From Serratia oryzae (lineage in GTDB: Bacteria > Pseudomonadota > Gammaproteobacteria > Enterobacterales > Enterobacteriaceae), in the NCBI RefSeq assembly GCF_001976145.1, contig NZ_MOXD01000010.1:201-64200 (forward strand): DNA of 64,000 nt. The letters are read 5' to 3'. Below the pieces are notes generated by a model. It saw nothing but the letters and a program-made list of their open reading frames with translations, did no database searches and was not told the DNA's origin. The position numbers and the translations under genes were made by a program. Below are positions 57,071 through 64,000 of this stretch, piece by piece (the stretch's first letter is position 1; each line of letters opens with the position of its first letter).

Positions 57071-58110
57071 TGTGCTGCCTCCAACTCACTGAGCATTGCC
57101 AGCTGTTTCTGCGCTTCTTTCTGCATCATGCGGCGCAGGCGTGAAAGGCCAACGTCATGCTGATAGAGGTATTCCTGCCCGCGCGCGTTCGGTGCCATGT
57201 TTTCCAGCACGATGCGATCCTGCTCCAGCACGTCCCAGTGCAGCTGTTCCAAACGGTTGCGATACATAAAGCGCCACATGTCGCGCTGCCAGTCTTTCAC
57301 CTGGCGAATACGCCAGAAGAACACACGGCAATGATCTTTATCTTCCGGCACCACCATGCCGATGATCCAGAAGTGGCCACCTGGCCCGAAGCGTTTTTTA
57401 TACGGGATCGACAGGCGCATCCAGTAGGCACCGCTGCTGCCAAACTCAACCCAGTCGAAGTTCACGCCGATCTGGCCGTTCTTTTTGAAGATGAAACCAC
57501 TGTCGGTAGCTTCCAGCGCCATATCGGCCTTGCGATCCCCCTCCGCCATCGAGTGCGATGAAGAGTGCAGATAGGTGCCATGCATCGGATCCATCACGTT
57601 TTCCAACGCATATTGATAGTTACAGTTCCAACTGGCGGTACACAGGAAGTTGCTGTAGCTGGCTTCGTCCGCCAGTTCTTTCGGGAAGGTCAGTTCAGCA
57701 GGTTCTTCATCGGCAGTAATGCCGAAATAGAGGAATACGGCACCGTAGGCTTCTTTAGCCGGGTACGAGCGCAGGCATTTTTGCCCTACCAGCGGGCAGC
57801 GGTCCACCGCCGGAACGTCCTTTACCTCGCCATCACCGCCCACTTCCACACCGTGATACCAGCAGGCAATGCGATCACCCAGGTTCCAGCCCATGGAAAG
57901 GCGCGCACCGCGATGCGGGCAGCGGTCTTCCAGCGCATGGATCGCCCCGTCTTTATCGCGCCACAGCACGATCTGTTGTTCAAGGCGGGTGATGCCTACC
58001 GGGTTGTTGCCCACTTCCCAACTGGCCAACACCGGGTACCACATGCCGCGCAATCCCTGGTCAAGATAGTTCTGCAATGTTTGTGCAGAGGAGGCTGTAG
58101 TTGCTGTCAT
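57067..58110 (-). CDS. Rieske non-heme iron oxygenase, terminal oxygenase alpha subunit
   Basis: 347 residues. Rieske cluster ligands Cys64/His66 (CPHRGARL) and Cys83/His86 (CWYHG). Mononuclear iron ligands His177 and His182 with bridging Asp174 in NVMDPMHGTYLH, and a C-terminal EQDRIVLEN motif with the likely Asp ligand. No beta subunit is encoded, so it is probably a homotrimeric (alpha-3) oxygenase, as in carbazole or phthalate-type systems. Hydroxylates or demethylates an aromatic substrate using the ferredoxin and reductase of this cluster. ATG 58110 follows GGGAGAAGAGC. An upstream 29-codon extension was rejected. Confidence 0.93.
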   Translation of the reverse strand: MTATTASSAQTLQNYLDQGLRGMWYPVLASWEVGNNPVGITRLEQQIVLWRDKDGAIHALEDRCPHRGARLSMGWNLGDRIACWYHGVEVGGDGEVKDVPAVDRCPLVGQKCLRSYPAKEAYGAVFLYFGITADEEPAELTFPKELADEASYSNFLCTASWNCNYQYALENVMDPMHGTYLHSSSHSMAEGDRKADMALEATDSGFIFKKNGQIGVNFDWVEFGSSGAYWMRLSIPYKKRFGPGGHFWIIGMVVPEDKDHCRVFFWRIRQVKDWQRDMWRFMYRNRLEQLHWDVLEQDRIVLENMAPNARGQEYLYQHDVGLSRLRRMMQKEAQKQLAMLSELEAAQ

Positions 58111-58129
58111 GCTCTTCTCCCTGTGCGGC

Positions 58130-58438
58130 TCAGAAACCGTTAACGTGAAGGAATTCGCGGAATGTGGCTTCATTCCAAGCCTGGCCGCTGCGATCAAACA
58201 GGCGGCGCTGGTTCAAGGCACTGATGACCTGATCCAGTTCTTCTGCGCCCTGCTCAAAGATTTCTTCCAATGCTGCTACCAGCGCAGTTTCAAACCCGTC
58301 CGGCACCCGCGCACGGGTTTGCCAGATAACGTTCCGGTATTGACCTGGTTGATGGATCTGGCCATTGCCGCCCTCGCGCGCCGGGATCACCTGTTGAGTG
58401 TCCGGCAACCAAGGATTGATGTCGGTAATGTGCTGCAT
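58130..58438 (-). CDS. Small protein resembling recombinase-like helix-turn-helix domain family
   Basis: 102 residues, between ferredoxin and oxygenase genes. The C-terminal half (ETALVAALEEIFEQGAEELDQVISALNQRRLFDRSGQAWNEATFREFL) resembles small recombinase-type HTH proteins that are often found beside Rieske oxygenases. N-terminal motif NPWLPDTQQVI. No metal motif. It may bind DNA or serve as an accessory protein of the oxygenase. The family match is from recognition only. Gaps of 2 bp to ferredoxin and 19 bp to oxygenase fit one operon. Confidence 0.75.
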   Translation of the reverse strand: MQHITDINPWLPDTQQVIPAREGGNGQIHQPGQYRNVIWQTRARVPDGFETALVAALEEIFEQGAEELDQVISALNQRRLFDRSGQAWNEATFREFLHVNGF

Positions 58439-58440
58439 GC

Positions 58441-58758
58441 TTATTCCTCCGCAATAAAGGTGATTTGGATTTGGTTATCCACCACCCGGGTGGGATAGAT
58501 TTGCAGATCGCGGCCACCCGGTTCGCGCAGGCACTGACCAGTGCGCACATCGAACACGGCTTCGTGCAACGGGCACTCCACCTTGCCGTCATCAACAAAT
58601 CCCTGGCTGAGCAAGGCATAGGCGTGTGGGCAGACGTCTTCCAGCGCGTAATATTGACCATCTACCAAATAAACGCCGACCTCTTTCCCTTCCACATTGG
58701 CGGAGAAAGGAAAATCCTCTTTCACCTGAGACACTTCACACACGTTCTTCCAGCTCAT
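58441..58758 (-). CDS. Rieske-type ferredoxin
   Basis: 105 residues with one [2Fe-2S] Rieske centre: Cys43/His45 (CPHAYALL) and Cys62/His65 (CPLHEAVFD). Small soluble electron carrier between the FAD reductase (53224-54435) and the oxygenase (57067-58110). ATG 58758 has GGAGA upstream. The first gene of the minus-strand operon, directly behind the candidate operator. Confidence 0.93.
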   Translation of the reverse strand: MSWKNVCEVSQVKEDFPFSANVEGKEVGVYLVDGQYYALEDVCPHAYALLSQGFVDDGKVECPLHEAVFDVRTGQCLREPGGRDLQIYPTRVVDNQIQITFIAEE

Positions 58759-58781
58759 TGCTTCTTGTCTCCTATCTGATT

Positions 58782-58797
58782 GTTTCATATATGAAAC
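58782..58797. promoter_or_regulatory. Perfect palindrome, candidate operator of the aromatic cluster
   Basis: GTTTCATATATGAAAC is a perfect 16-bp palindrome, 24 bp upstream of the ferredoxin ATG, with a further GTTTC half site at 58801-58805. The GTTTC/GAAAC arms resemble operators of IclR-family proteins, and this cluster encodes one. Confidence 0.65.
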
Positions 58798-58820
58798 TCA
58801 GTTTCTTATTTAATACGCTC

Positions 58821-58848
58821 AATATAGGTCTGGTGAATTTCTCGTCAA
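58821..58848 (-). promoter_or_regulatory. Candidate promoter of the Rieske operon
   Basis: Minus strand: TTGACG (58843-58848), a 16-bp spacer and TATATT (58821-58826). The predicted start is near 58814, so the palindrome at 58782-58797 would lie just downstream of it. The rest of the 308-bp divergent spacer to the amidohydrolase gene is AT-rich with no ORF I would support. Confidence 0.55.
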
Positions 58849-59066
58849 GTCAGCAGGAGGACAAATGTTAATAATTGGTTGTTTAAAAGTTGCAAATGCG
58901 GAGCGGATCACGAAAGCATGTACTGGCATGAAAAATGAGCAGTGAGAAATGTATATTCAATTCAGAGCAAATTTATAAGCTCCATGGACTTTATAGGCAG
59001 CCGAGGGCATTGCTGCGCAAGAGACTTGGAAGCTCCGCGTTGATCCCGCATCAAGAGGCTATCAGT

Positions 59067-60251
59067 ATGACGTTTAATGCAATAAATCTGGATATCTTCA
59101 AAGAGTATGCCGCAGAAAGCCAGGCTCTTCGCCAGCACATTCATCAGCACCCCGAATTGGGTTATAAGGAGCAGCAAACCGCCGATCTGGTGGCAGAAAA
59201 ACTGGCGGCCTGGGGGTATCAGGTCACGCGCGGGCTGGGTGTCACCGGCGTCGTCGGCACGCTGAAAAAGGGCGACAGCCAGCGTGCGATCGGGATCCGC
59301 GCCGACATGGACGCACTGCCGATTGTCGAAAATACCGGGTTACCTTATAGCAGCGTGCACCACGGCATTATGCACGCCTGCGGACATGATGGTCACACCG
59401 CCATGTTACTCGGTGCCGCACATTATCTGGCCGATCATCCCTCCTTCAATGGCACTTTAAACCTCATTTTCCAGCCCGCCGAGGAAGGTCTGGCAGGTGC
59501 GCAAAAGATGATGGACGATGGGCTATTTGAACAATTCCCCTGCGATGCCATTTTTGCCATGCATAACATGCCAGGGTTCCCTGAAGGGCAGTTTGTCTTC
59601 GGCGAAGGGGCATTTATGGCCTCCAGCGATAATGTCACCATCAGGATCCATGGCAAAGGGGGCCATGGCGCAATGCCAAAGGGAACCGTTGATGCCGTGG
59701 TAGTGGGTTCCAGCATCGTTATGGCATTACAAACCATCGTTTCACGTAATTTGGGCGCACAAGAACCGGGGGTCATTACGGTCGGTTCATTTCAAAGCGG
59801 CATTGCCAATAATGTGATCGCCGATTCGGCGGTATTAAAACTCAGCGTGCGTGCCTTGGATCCCGCAATAAGGGATGTGCTGGAAGAGCGGATAACAACG
59901 CTGGTCAAGGCTCAGGCAGCGGCTTTTGGCGCCACCGTCAGCATTGATTACGTTCGTTCCTATCCGGTATTAGTCAATAACCCTGAAATGACGCAGTTTG
60001 CCAAACAGGTGGCACTGAATATGCTGGGCGAACAGCATAGCGATCAGGTTATTGACATCCCCGAGCCATTAATGGGCAGTGAAGATTTTGCCTTTATGCT
60101 GCAACAGCGGCCAGGCAGTTATTTATTATTGGGCAACGGTGCAGGCGAAAATAGCTGCATGGTGCACAACCCTGGATACGATTTTAACGATGGGATTATT
60201 ACGCGGGGTATCGCTTATTGGAGCGCTTTGACACAGGCATTTCTCAAATAA
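59067..60251 (+). CDS. M20 family amidohydrolase (N-acyl amino acid hydrolase)
   Basis: 394 residues, M20D peptidase/aminoacylase family (hippurate hydrolase, IAA-amino acid hydrolase). Metal-binding motifs MHACGHDGHTAM, the catalytic Glu pair in QPAEEGLAG, MHNMPG and GSEDFAFML are intact. No signal peptide, so cytosolic. ATG 59067 has AAGAGG upstream; a 44-codon extension back to 58935 does not match the family. Divergent from the Rieske operon and followed 24 bp later by a carrier gene. Probably releases an aromatic acid from an amino-acid conjugate. Confidence 0.9.
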   Translation: MTFNAINLDIFKEYAAESQALRQHIHQHPELGYKEQQTADLVAEKLAAWGYQVTRGLGVTGVVGTLKKGDSQRAIGIRADMDALPIVENTGLPYSSVHHGIMHACGHDGHTAMLLGAAHYLADHPSFNGTLNLIFQPAEEGLAGAQKMMDDGLFEQFPCDAIFAMHNMPGFPEGQFVFGEGAFMASSDNVTIRIHGKGGHGAMPKGTVDAVVVGSSIVMALQTIVSRNLGAQEPGVITVGSFQSGIANNVIADSAVLKLSVRALDPAIRDVLEERITTLVKAQAAAFGATVSIDYVRSYPVLVNNPEMTQFAKQVALNMLGEQHSDQVIDIPEPLMGSEDFAFMLQQRPGSYLLLGNGAGENSCMVHNPGYDFNDGIITRGIAYWSALTQAFLK

Positions 60252-60275
60252 AGCCGTCTTGATTAAAGGACATAA

Positions 60276-61574
60276 ATGAAAGGACACACGATGGACAGTG
60301 CCAAGAAAAAGATTTCCCCGGCAAAAGCAATTCTGGCCACCACATTAGGCAACGGACTGGAGTTTTTTGATCTGGTGCTGTATGCCTTTTTTGCCACTTA
60401 CATCGCCAAAGCCTATTTCCCGGCGACAGATCCGTTAGTCAGTATGATGACCTCGTTTATGATCTTTGGTATGGGCTACCTTGCCAGGCCGATCGGGGCG
60501 CTGGCAATAGGCCACTATGCGGATAAAAAAGGGCGTAAACCCGCCATGGCGCTCACCTTCTTACTGATGGGCCTCAGTACCATGGTGATTGGTATCACGC
60601 CCTCTTATCAGAGTATTGGCGTTGCCGCCCCGATCATCATTACGCTGGCCAGGTTGGTGCAGGGCTTTTCTGCTGGCGGTGAATTAGGCGCATCAACCAC
60701 GTTACTGGTGGAGTATGCCAAACCCCATAATCGGGGATTCTATGGCGGCTGGCAGGTGTCCAGCCAGGGTGCAGGGAACCTGTTTGCCGCCATGACGCTG
60801 GTGATCCTGGTTAACGTGATGCCCGCTGAAAGCGTACAGGATTGGGGCTGGCGTATTCCCTTTCTGCTTGGGGTTGTTATTGCCCCTATCGGTTTATATA
60901 TCCGTTCCAAATTGGAGGAAACCGCGACCCACACCTTGCAGGCTACGCCAGCGAAAGCCGCTAAAATCCCGTTAATTGAAGTGATCACCACCTATTATAA
61001 AGAGACCTTGTCCGGCATTTTATTAACCATAGGGGGAACCATCCCTCATATGATTATTATGTTTTATCTGCCCAACTATGCGATCAGTATTTTAAAGCTG
61101 GATACCGGTTATAGCATGCTGATCGGTGCCATCGGCGGATTAATCACTCTGATAGGCGGCCCGCTGGCGGGAATGTGGTCCGATAAGATCGGCAGACGCC
61201 CGCTGATTGCCGGTTCCAGGATCGCCATTACCCTGTTAATTTACCCGGCCTTTTATCTGTTGAGCAGCTACCCCAGCGTGCATCTGATGTTTGCCATCAT
61301 GATCGTGTTGAGTACGATCAATATTATTGGTGCCTCCCCTTCGATCACCATTTTGCCGGAAATATATCCGCGCCATGTCAGAACTACCGGGCTCTCTTTG
61401 GTTTACAGTGTCGCGGTGGGTGTTTTCGGCGGTTTTTCGCTCTCGATTGCCACTTATCTGATCAAAGTCACCGGTAATGCGGCAGCGCCAGCGTTCTATG
61501 TGATTGCCGGTTGCAGCCTATCGCTGCTGGCTTTTATCTTTATCAAAGAAACCAGTAAAGAGCGGTTAAATTAA
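60276..61574 (+). CDS. MHS-type MFS transporter
   Basis: 432-residue proton symporter of the metabolite:H+ symporter branch of the MFS (ProP, citrate and shikimate carriers). 12 transmembrane segments, with GHYADKKGRKPAMALTFLLMGLSTMVIG in loop 2-3. Two ATG codons (60276 and 60291) each have an AAAGGA ribosome binding site; 60276 is used here. Second gene of the amidohydrolase operon, so it likely imports the conjugated substrate. Confidence 0.88.
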   Translation: MKGHTMDSAKKKISPAKAILATTLGNGLEFFDLVLYAFFATYIAKAYFPATDPLVSMMTSFMIFGMGYLARPIGALAIGHYADKKGRKPAMALTFLLMGLSTMVIGITPSYQSIGVAAPIIITLARLVQGFSAGGELGASTTLLVEYAKPHNRGFYGGWQVSSQGAGNLFAAMTLVILVNVMPAESVQDWGWRIPFLLGVVIAPIGLYIRSKLEETATHTLQATPAKAAKIPLIEVITTYYKETLSGILLTIGGTIPHMIIMFYLPNYAISILKLDTGYSMLIGAIGGLITLIGGPLAGMWSDKIGRRPLIAGSRIAITLLIYPAFYLLSSYPSVHLMFAIMIVLSTINIIGASPSITILPEIYPRHVRTTGLSLVYSVAVGVFGGFSLSIATYLIKVTGNAAAPAFYVIAGCSLSLLAFIFIKETSKERLN

Positions 61575-61635
61575 TACGGCGCGGAATCGCAACGGGCAGC
61601 CCCTTCGCTCATTGCAATCCGCACCATAATTCAGA

Positions 61636-62499
61636 TCAGCGCCCTTTCTTTTTACGCCCTGGCTGGGTAAAGCGTTTGCGAGCCGCCGAATTGCTGCTGG
61701 GCTTATCGCTGTTTTTCGCCCCATTACCCTGCGGTTTTTTCACCGCAGGCTTGGCTTTCTTCGCCGGTTTAGCCTCTGAAGAAGAGTCTTCGATCAATTT
61801 AAACAAATCGATTAACTCATCGTCGGTTAAATCACGCCATTCCCCCAATGGGAGCCCTGCCAGGCTCACGTTCATGATGCGCGTGCGTTCCAGCTTGGTC
61901 ACCTCATAGCCAAAATGCTCACACATGCGGCGGATCTGGCGGTTAAGCCCCTGCACCAGTACGATACGAAACACAAACGGCGCTTCTTTCTTCACCTTGC
62001 ACTTTTTGGTCATCGTACCCAGCATTGGTACACCGGCCCCCAAACCACGAATAAAGTCGTCGGTCACCGGTTTGTTCACCGTGACCAGATACTCTTTCTC
62101 ATGGTCATTACCCGCCCGCAGGATCTTGTTCACCAGATCGCCGTGGTTGGTGAGGAAAATCAGCCCTTGAGAATCTTTATCCAGCCGCCCGATGGGGAAA
62201 ATGCGCGTGCTGTGGTTGACGAAATCGACAATATTGTTTTTTTCGCCATCTTCCGTGGTGCTGACAATGCCGACCGGTTTGTTGAGCGCAATAAAGATCA
62301 GGTCGTCTTCGTTACGCGGTTCGATGACCTGACCGTTAACCTTGACGACGTCGCCAGCAAACACCCGATCGCCCAGCCCAACGCGTTTACCATTGATAAA
62401 AACCTGGCCTTGTTCGATATAACGGTCAGCCTCACGGCGCGAGCAGATGCCGCTCTCGCTGATATATTTATTAAGGCGTGTAGAGGGTTTAGTCAGCAC
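61636..62499 (-). CDS. rluF: 23S rRNA pseudouridine synthase RluF
   Basis: Makes pseudouridine 2604 (and partly 2605) in 23S rRNA. 287 residues: N-terminal S4 domain (about 8-60, [23 protein letters not shown]), catalytic domain with the nucleophile Asp in [15 protein letters not shown], and a basic, low-complexity tail ([12 protein letters not shown] to PGRKKKGR) typical of RluF. The GTG start at 62499 is 6 bp behind GGAGA. Not next to speB in E. coli, so this is a local difference. Confidence 0.95.
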   Translation of the reverse strand: MLTKPSTRLNKYISESGICSRREADRYIEQGQVFINGKRVGLGDRVFAGDVVKVNGQVIEPRNEDDLIFIALNKPVGIVSTTEDGEKNNIVDFVNHSTRIFPIGRLDKDSQGLIFLTNHGDLVNKILRAGNDHEKEYLVTVNKPVTDDFIRGLGAGVPMLGTMTKKCKVKKEAPFVFRIVLVQGLNRQIRRMCEHFGYEVTKLERTRIMNVSLAGLPLGEWRDLTDDELIDLFKLIEDSSSEAKPAKKAKPAVKKPQGNGAKNSDKPSSNSAARKRFTQPGRKKKGR

Positions 62500-62554
62500 A
62501 ATTTCTCCATTTTATCTTCACGGCAAACCACTGCCGATGCCATAGCACCGGATG

Positions 62555-63475
62555 TTATCCCTGCTTTTTAGCCGCTTGCAGATACAGCATTTCCAGGCCC
62601 AAGGTCGCAGCAGCCAGCGCGGTGATCTCTGACTGATCGTAGGCAGGTGCGACTTCTACCACGTCCATACCGACGATATTCAGCGACTGCATGCCGCGCA
62701 CCAGCTTCAATGCGCGATCGGAGGTCAGGCCGCCGATCACCGGGGTGCCGGTGCCTGGCGCAAAGGCCGGATCCAGACAGTCGATATCGAAGGTCAGGTA
62801 TACCGGCATATCGCCGACGATCTGCTTGATCTGAGTGAGCAGGTCGTCCACGCCGCGATCGTTGACCTGCGCCGCATCCAGCACGGTGAAACCGTTGTCA
62901 CGGTCAAACTCGGTACGGATCCCGATCTGCACCGAATGATGCGGATCGATCAGGCCTTCATTCGGTGCGTGGAAGAACATGGTGCCATGGTCAAACTTGC
63001 TGCCGTTAGCATAGGTGTCGGTATGCGCATCAAAATGCACCAGCGCCATCTTGCCGAAATGCTTGGCATGCGCGCGCAGCAGCGGCAACGTGACGAAGTG
63101 GTCACCGCCGAACGAGAGCATACGCTTACCGGCTTGCAGCAGTTTTTCTGCGTGCGCCTGCAATTTGTCGCTCATGTCCTGTGCATCGCCAAAATTGAAC
63201 ACAATATCACCACAATCGACGACGTTCAGGCGATCGCGCAGCTCAAAACCCCACGGCCAACGTGCGCCTTCCCAGGCCAGATTGGTGGATACCTGGCGGA
63301 TTGCCGCCGGGCCATGACGCCCACCGGCACGGCCTGAGGTGGCCATATCGAATGGAATACCGGTGATGACCCACTCTGCGTCGCTGCTGTAAGGCATAAA
63401 GTTCAGCGGCAAGCGTAGGAAACCAAAGGCGTTGGACACTAAAGAGTTATCGTACTGATGGCCTAAGGTGTTCAT
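62555..63475 (-). CDS. speB: Agmatinase SpeB
   Basis: Manganese ureohydrolase that converts agmatine to putrescine and urea. 306 residues, as in E. coli. Metal ligands are seen in [20 protein letters not shown] and [19 protein letters not shown]. In E. coli it is downstream of speA. Here the upstream neighbour is msrA, with a terminator-like hairpin between. Confidence 0.97.
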   Translation of the reverse strand: MNTLGHQYDNSLVSNAFGFLRLPLNFMPYSSDAEWVITGIPFDMATSGRAGGRHGPAAIRQVSTNLAWEGARWPWGFELRDRLNVVDCGDIVFNFGDAQDMSDKLQAHAEKLLQAGKRMLSFGGDHFVTLPLLRAHAKHFGKMALVHFDAHTDTYANGSKFDHGTMFFHAPNEGLIDPHHSVQIGIRTEFDRDNGFTVLDAAQVNDRGVDDLLTQIKQIVGDMPVYLTFDIDCLDPAFAPGTGTPVIGGLTSDRALKLVRGMQSLNIVGMDVVEVAPAYDQSEITALAAATLGLEMLYLQAAKKQG

Positions 63476-63521
63476 AGTAAATCCTCATATTTCAACGGTT
63501 CGCCCGTCATCAATCGTTCAG

Positions 63522-63572
63522 GCGGTAACAAAAAAAAATCCCTCCCGCGTCGTTAGCCCGACGAGAAAGGGA
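63522..63572 (-). terminator. Hairpin plus T run between msrA and speB
   Basis: Read on the minus strand, AATCCCT (about 63568-63574) pairs with AGGGATT (about 63537-63543), with an inner CGTCG/CGACG stem, followed by nine T residues (63529-63537). It is a strong intrinsic terminator. It lies 95 bp past msrA and 50 bp before speB, so it could end msrA transcription or act as a leader attenuator of speB. A TATACT hexamer at about 63646-63651 might be a promoter for such a leader. Confidence 0.7.
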
Positions 63573-63670
63573 TTGATTCGATGTCTGTTTCAGCGGGCGG
63601 ATTATCGCCGCATTTCGCTTGCGCTTCAAGATACTCGTCGTCACCAAGTATAGAGGAAACGCCCCTGGAT

Positions 63671-64000
63671 TCAGTTAACCAGCACCGGATCCGCACGATA
63701 TTGTTGTGGGAAGAGTTGTTGCAGCTGTTTTACCTTCGGTAAATCGTTGATCACAATATAGGGATAATCAGGATTATCGTTTAAAAAATTCTGATGGTAA
63801 GCCTCGGCCGGATAAAAGTGCCCATTGCTTTCAATACGGGTCACCAAAGGTTTGGCAAAGCGTTTGCTGGCATCCAACTGCGCAATATAGGCCTCTGCCA
63901 CCTGCTGCTGCGACTCTGTCAGTGGGAAAATAGCGGAGCGATACTGTGTGCCGCTGTCCGGCCCCTGGCGATTGAGCTCAGTCGGATTATGAGCCACTGA
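63671..64000 (-). CDS. msrA: Peptide methionine sulfoxide reductase MsrA (5' part outside the window)
   Basis: The last 109 codons of a gene whose start is beyond the right edge. VAHNPTELNRQGPDSGTQYRSAIF is the MsrA active-region signature (substrate-binding segment after the catalytic GCFW, which is not visible). The C-terminal tail with HFYPAEAYHQNFL and PYIVINDLPKVKQLQQLF is of the longer type known from Pseudomonas and Yersinia-like proteins. Reduces methionine-S-sulfoxide in proteins. The frame remains open to base 64000. Confidence 0.9.
   Translation of the reverse strand, partial: SVAHNPTELNRQGPDSGTQYRSAIFPLTESQQQVAEAYIAQLDASKRFAKPLVTRIESNGHFYPAEAYHQNFLNDNPDYPYIVINDLPKVKQLQQLFPQQYRADPVLVN

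Noticed and set aside
45809-58758. Assignment of the aromatic island as the iac (indole-3-acetate) cluster
   Set aside because: There is no iacA-type acyl-CoA dehydrogenase-like gene, no iacB, and no Rieske beta subunit, and an extradiol dioxygenase is present instead.
58935-59066. 44-codon N-terminal extension of the M20 amidohydrolase
   Set aside because: The segment does not resemble the family, the internal ATG 59067 has a good ribosome binding site, and the protein from there has normal length.

Overview
The window is chromosomal DNA from a member of the Enterobacterales. The genus is most likely Serratia or a close relative in the Yersiniaceae. Three things suggest this: near-E. coli protein sequences for the housekeeping genes, three ERIC elements of about 127 bp, and a core gene order that matches two separate E. 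coli blocks. The genus call is recognition of sequence style, not a database result. No integrase, transposase, phage gene, tRNA or CRISPR array was found.

Layout. (1) 1-7905: rRNA operon promoters reading off the left edge, then clpB, pgeF, rluD, bamD, raiA, pheL and pheA. This is the E. coli 58-min order, but pheA is followed by gcvP and not by tyrA-aroF. (2) 7932-23801: gcvP-gcvH-gcvT, ubiI-ubiH-pepP-ygfB, zapA, 6S RNA, fau, serA, rpiA, argP, yggE and argO, the E. coli 65-66 min order. (3) 23959-36896: a carbohydrate island between argO and mscS. It holds a YiaJ-type IclR repressor, a sugar-type ABC importer with an SMP-30 lactonase, and yiaK-yiaL-yiaX2-lyxK-sgbH-sgbU-sgbE. (4) 36908-45583: mscS, fbaA, pgk, epd, a small ABM-domain monooxygenase, tktA and loiP. 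(5) 45809-61574: a catabolic island between loiP and rluF-speB. One strand carries a three-component Rieske oxygenase, two SDRs, an H-H-E extradiol dioxygenase, an alpha/beta hydrolase, a cupin, an MFS carrier, an aspartate-dehydrogenase-like protein, an aldehyde dehydrogenase, a ThDP enzyme and an IclR regulator. The other strand carries an M20 amidohydrolase and an MHS-type carrier. (6) 61636-64000: rluF, speB and the 3' part of msrA.

How the genes work together. In island 3 the likely route is uptake of ascorbate, dehydroascorbate or a related lactone, lactone opening, then reduction (YiaK), phosphorylation (LyxK), decarboxylation (SgbH) and two epimerisations (SgbU, SgbE). The end product is D-xylulose 5-phosphate, a substrate of transketolase, which is also encoded in this window. 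An almost identical 25-bp element precedes both the ABC operon and yiaK, which points to joint control by the YiaJ homologue.

In island 5 the gene set encodes ring hydroxylation, dehydrogenation, meta cleavage and C-C hydrolysis of an aromatic compound. A divergent amidohydrolase and an aspartate-dehydrogenase-like protein suggest that the natural substrate may be an amide conjugate of an aromatic acid, possibly with aspartate. I do not recognise this complete set as a described pathway, and it is the best candidate here for a new system. The local regulator probably acts at a perfect 16-bp palindrome just upstream of the ferredoxin gene.
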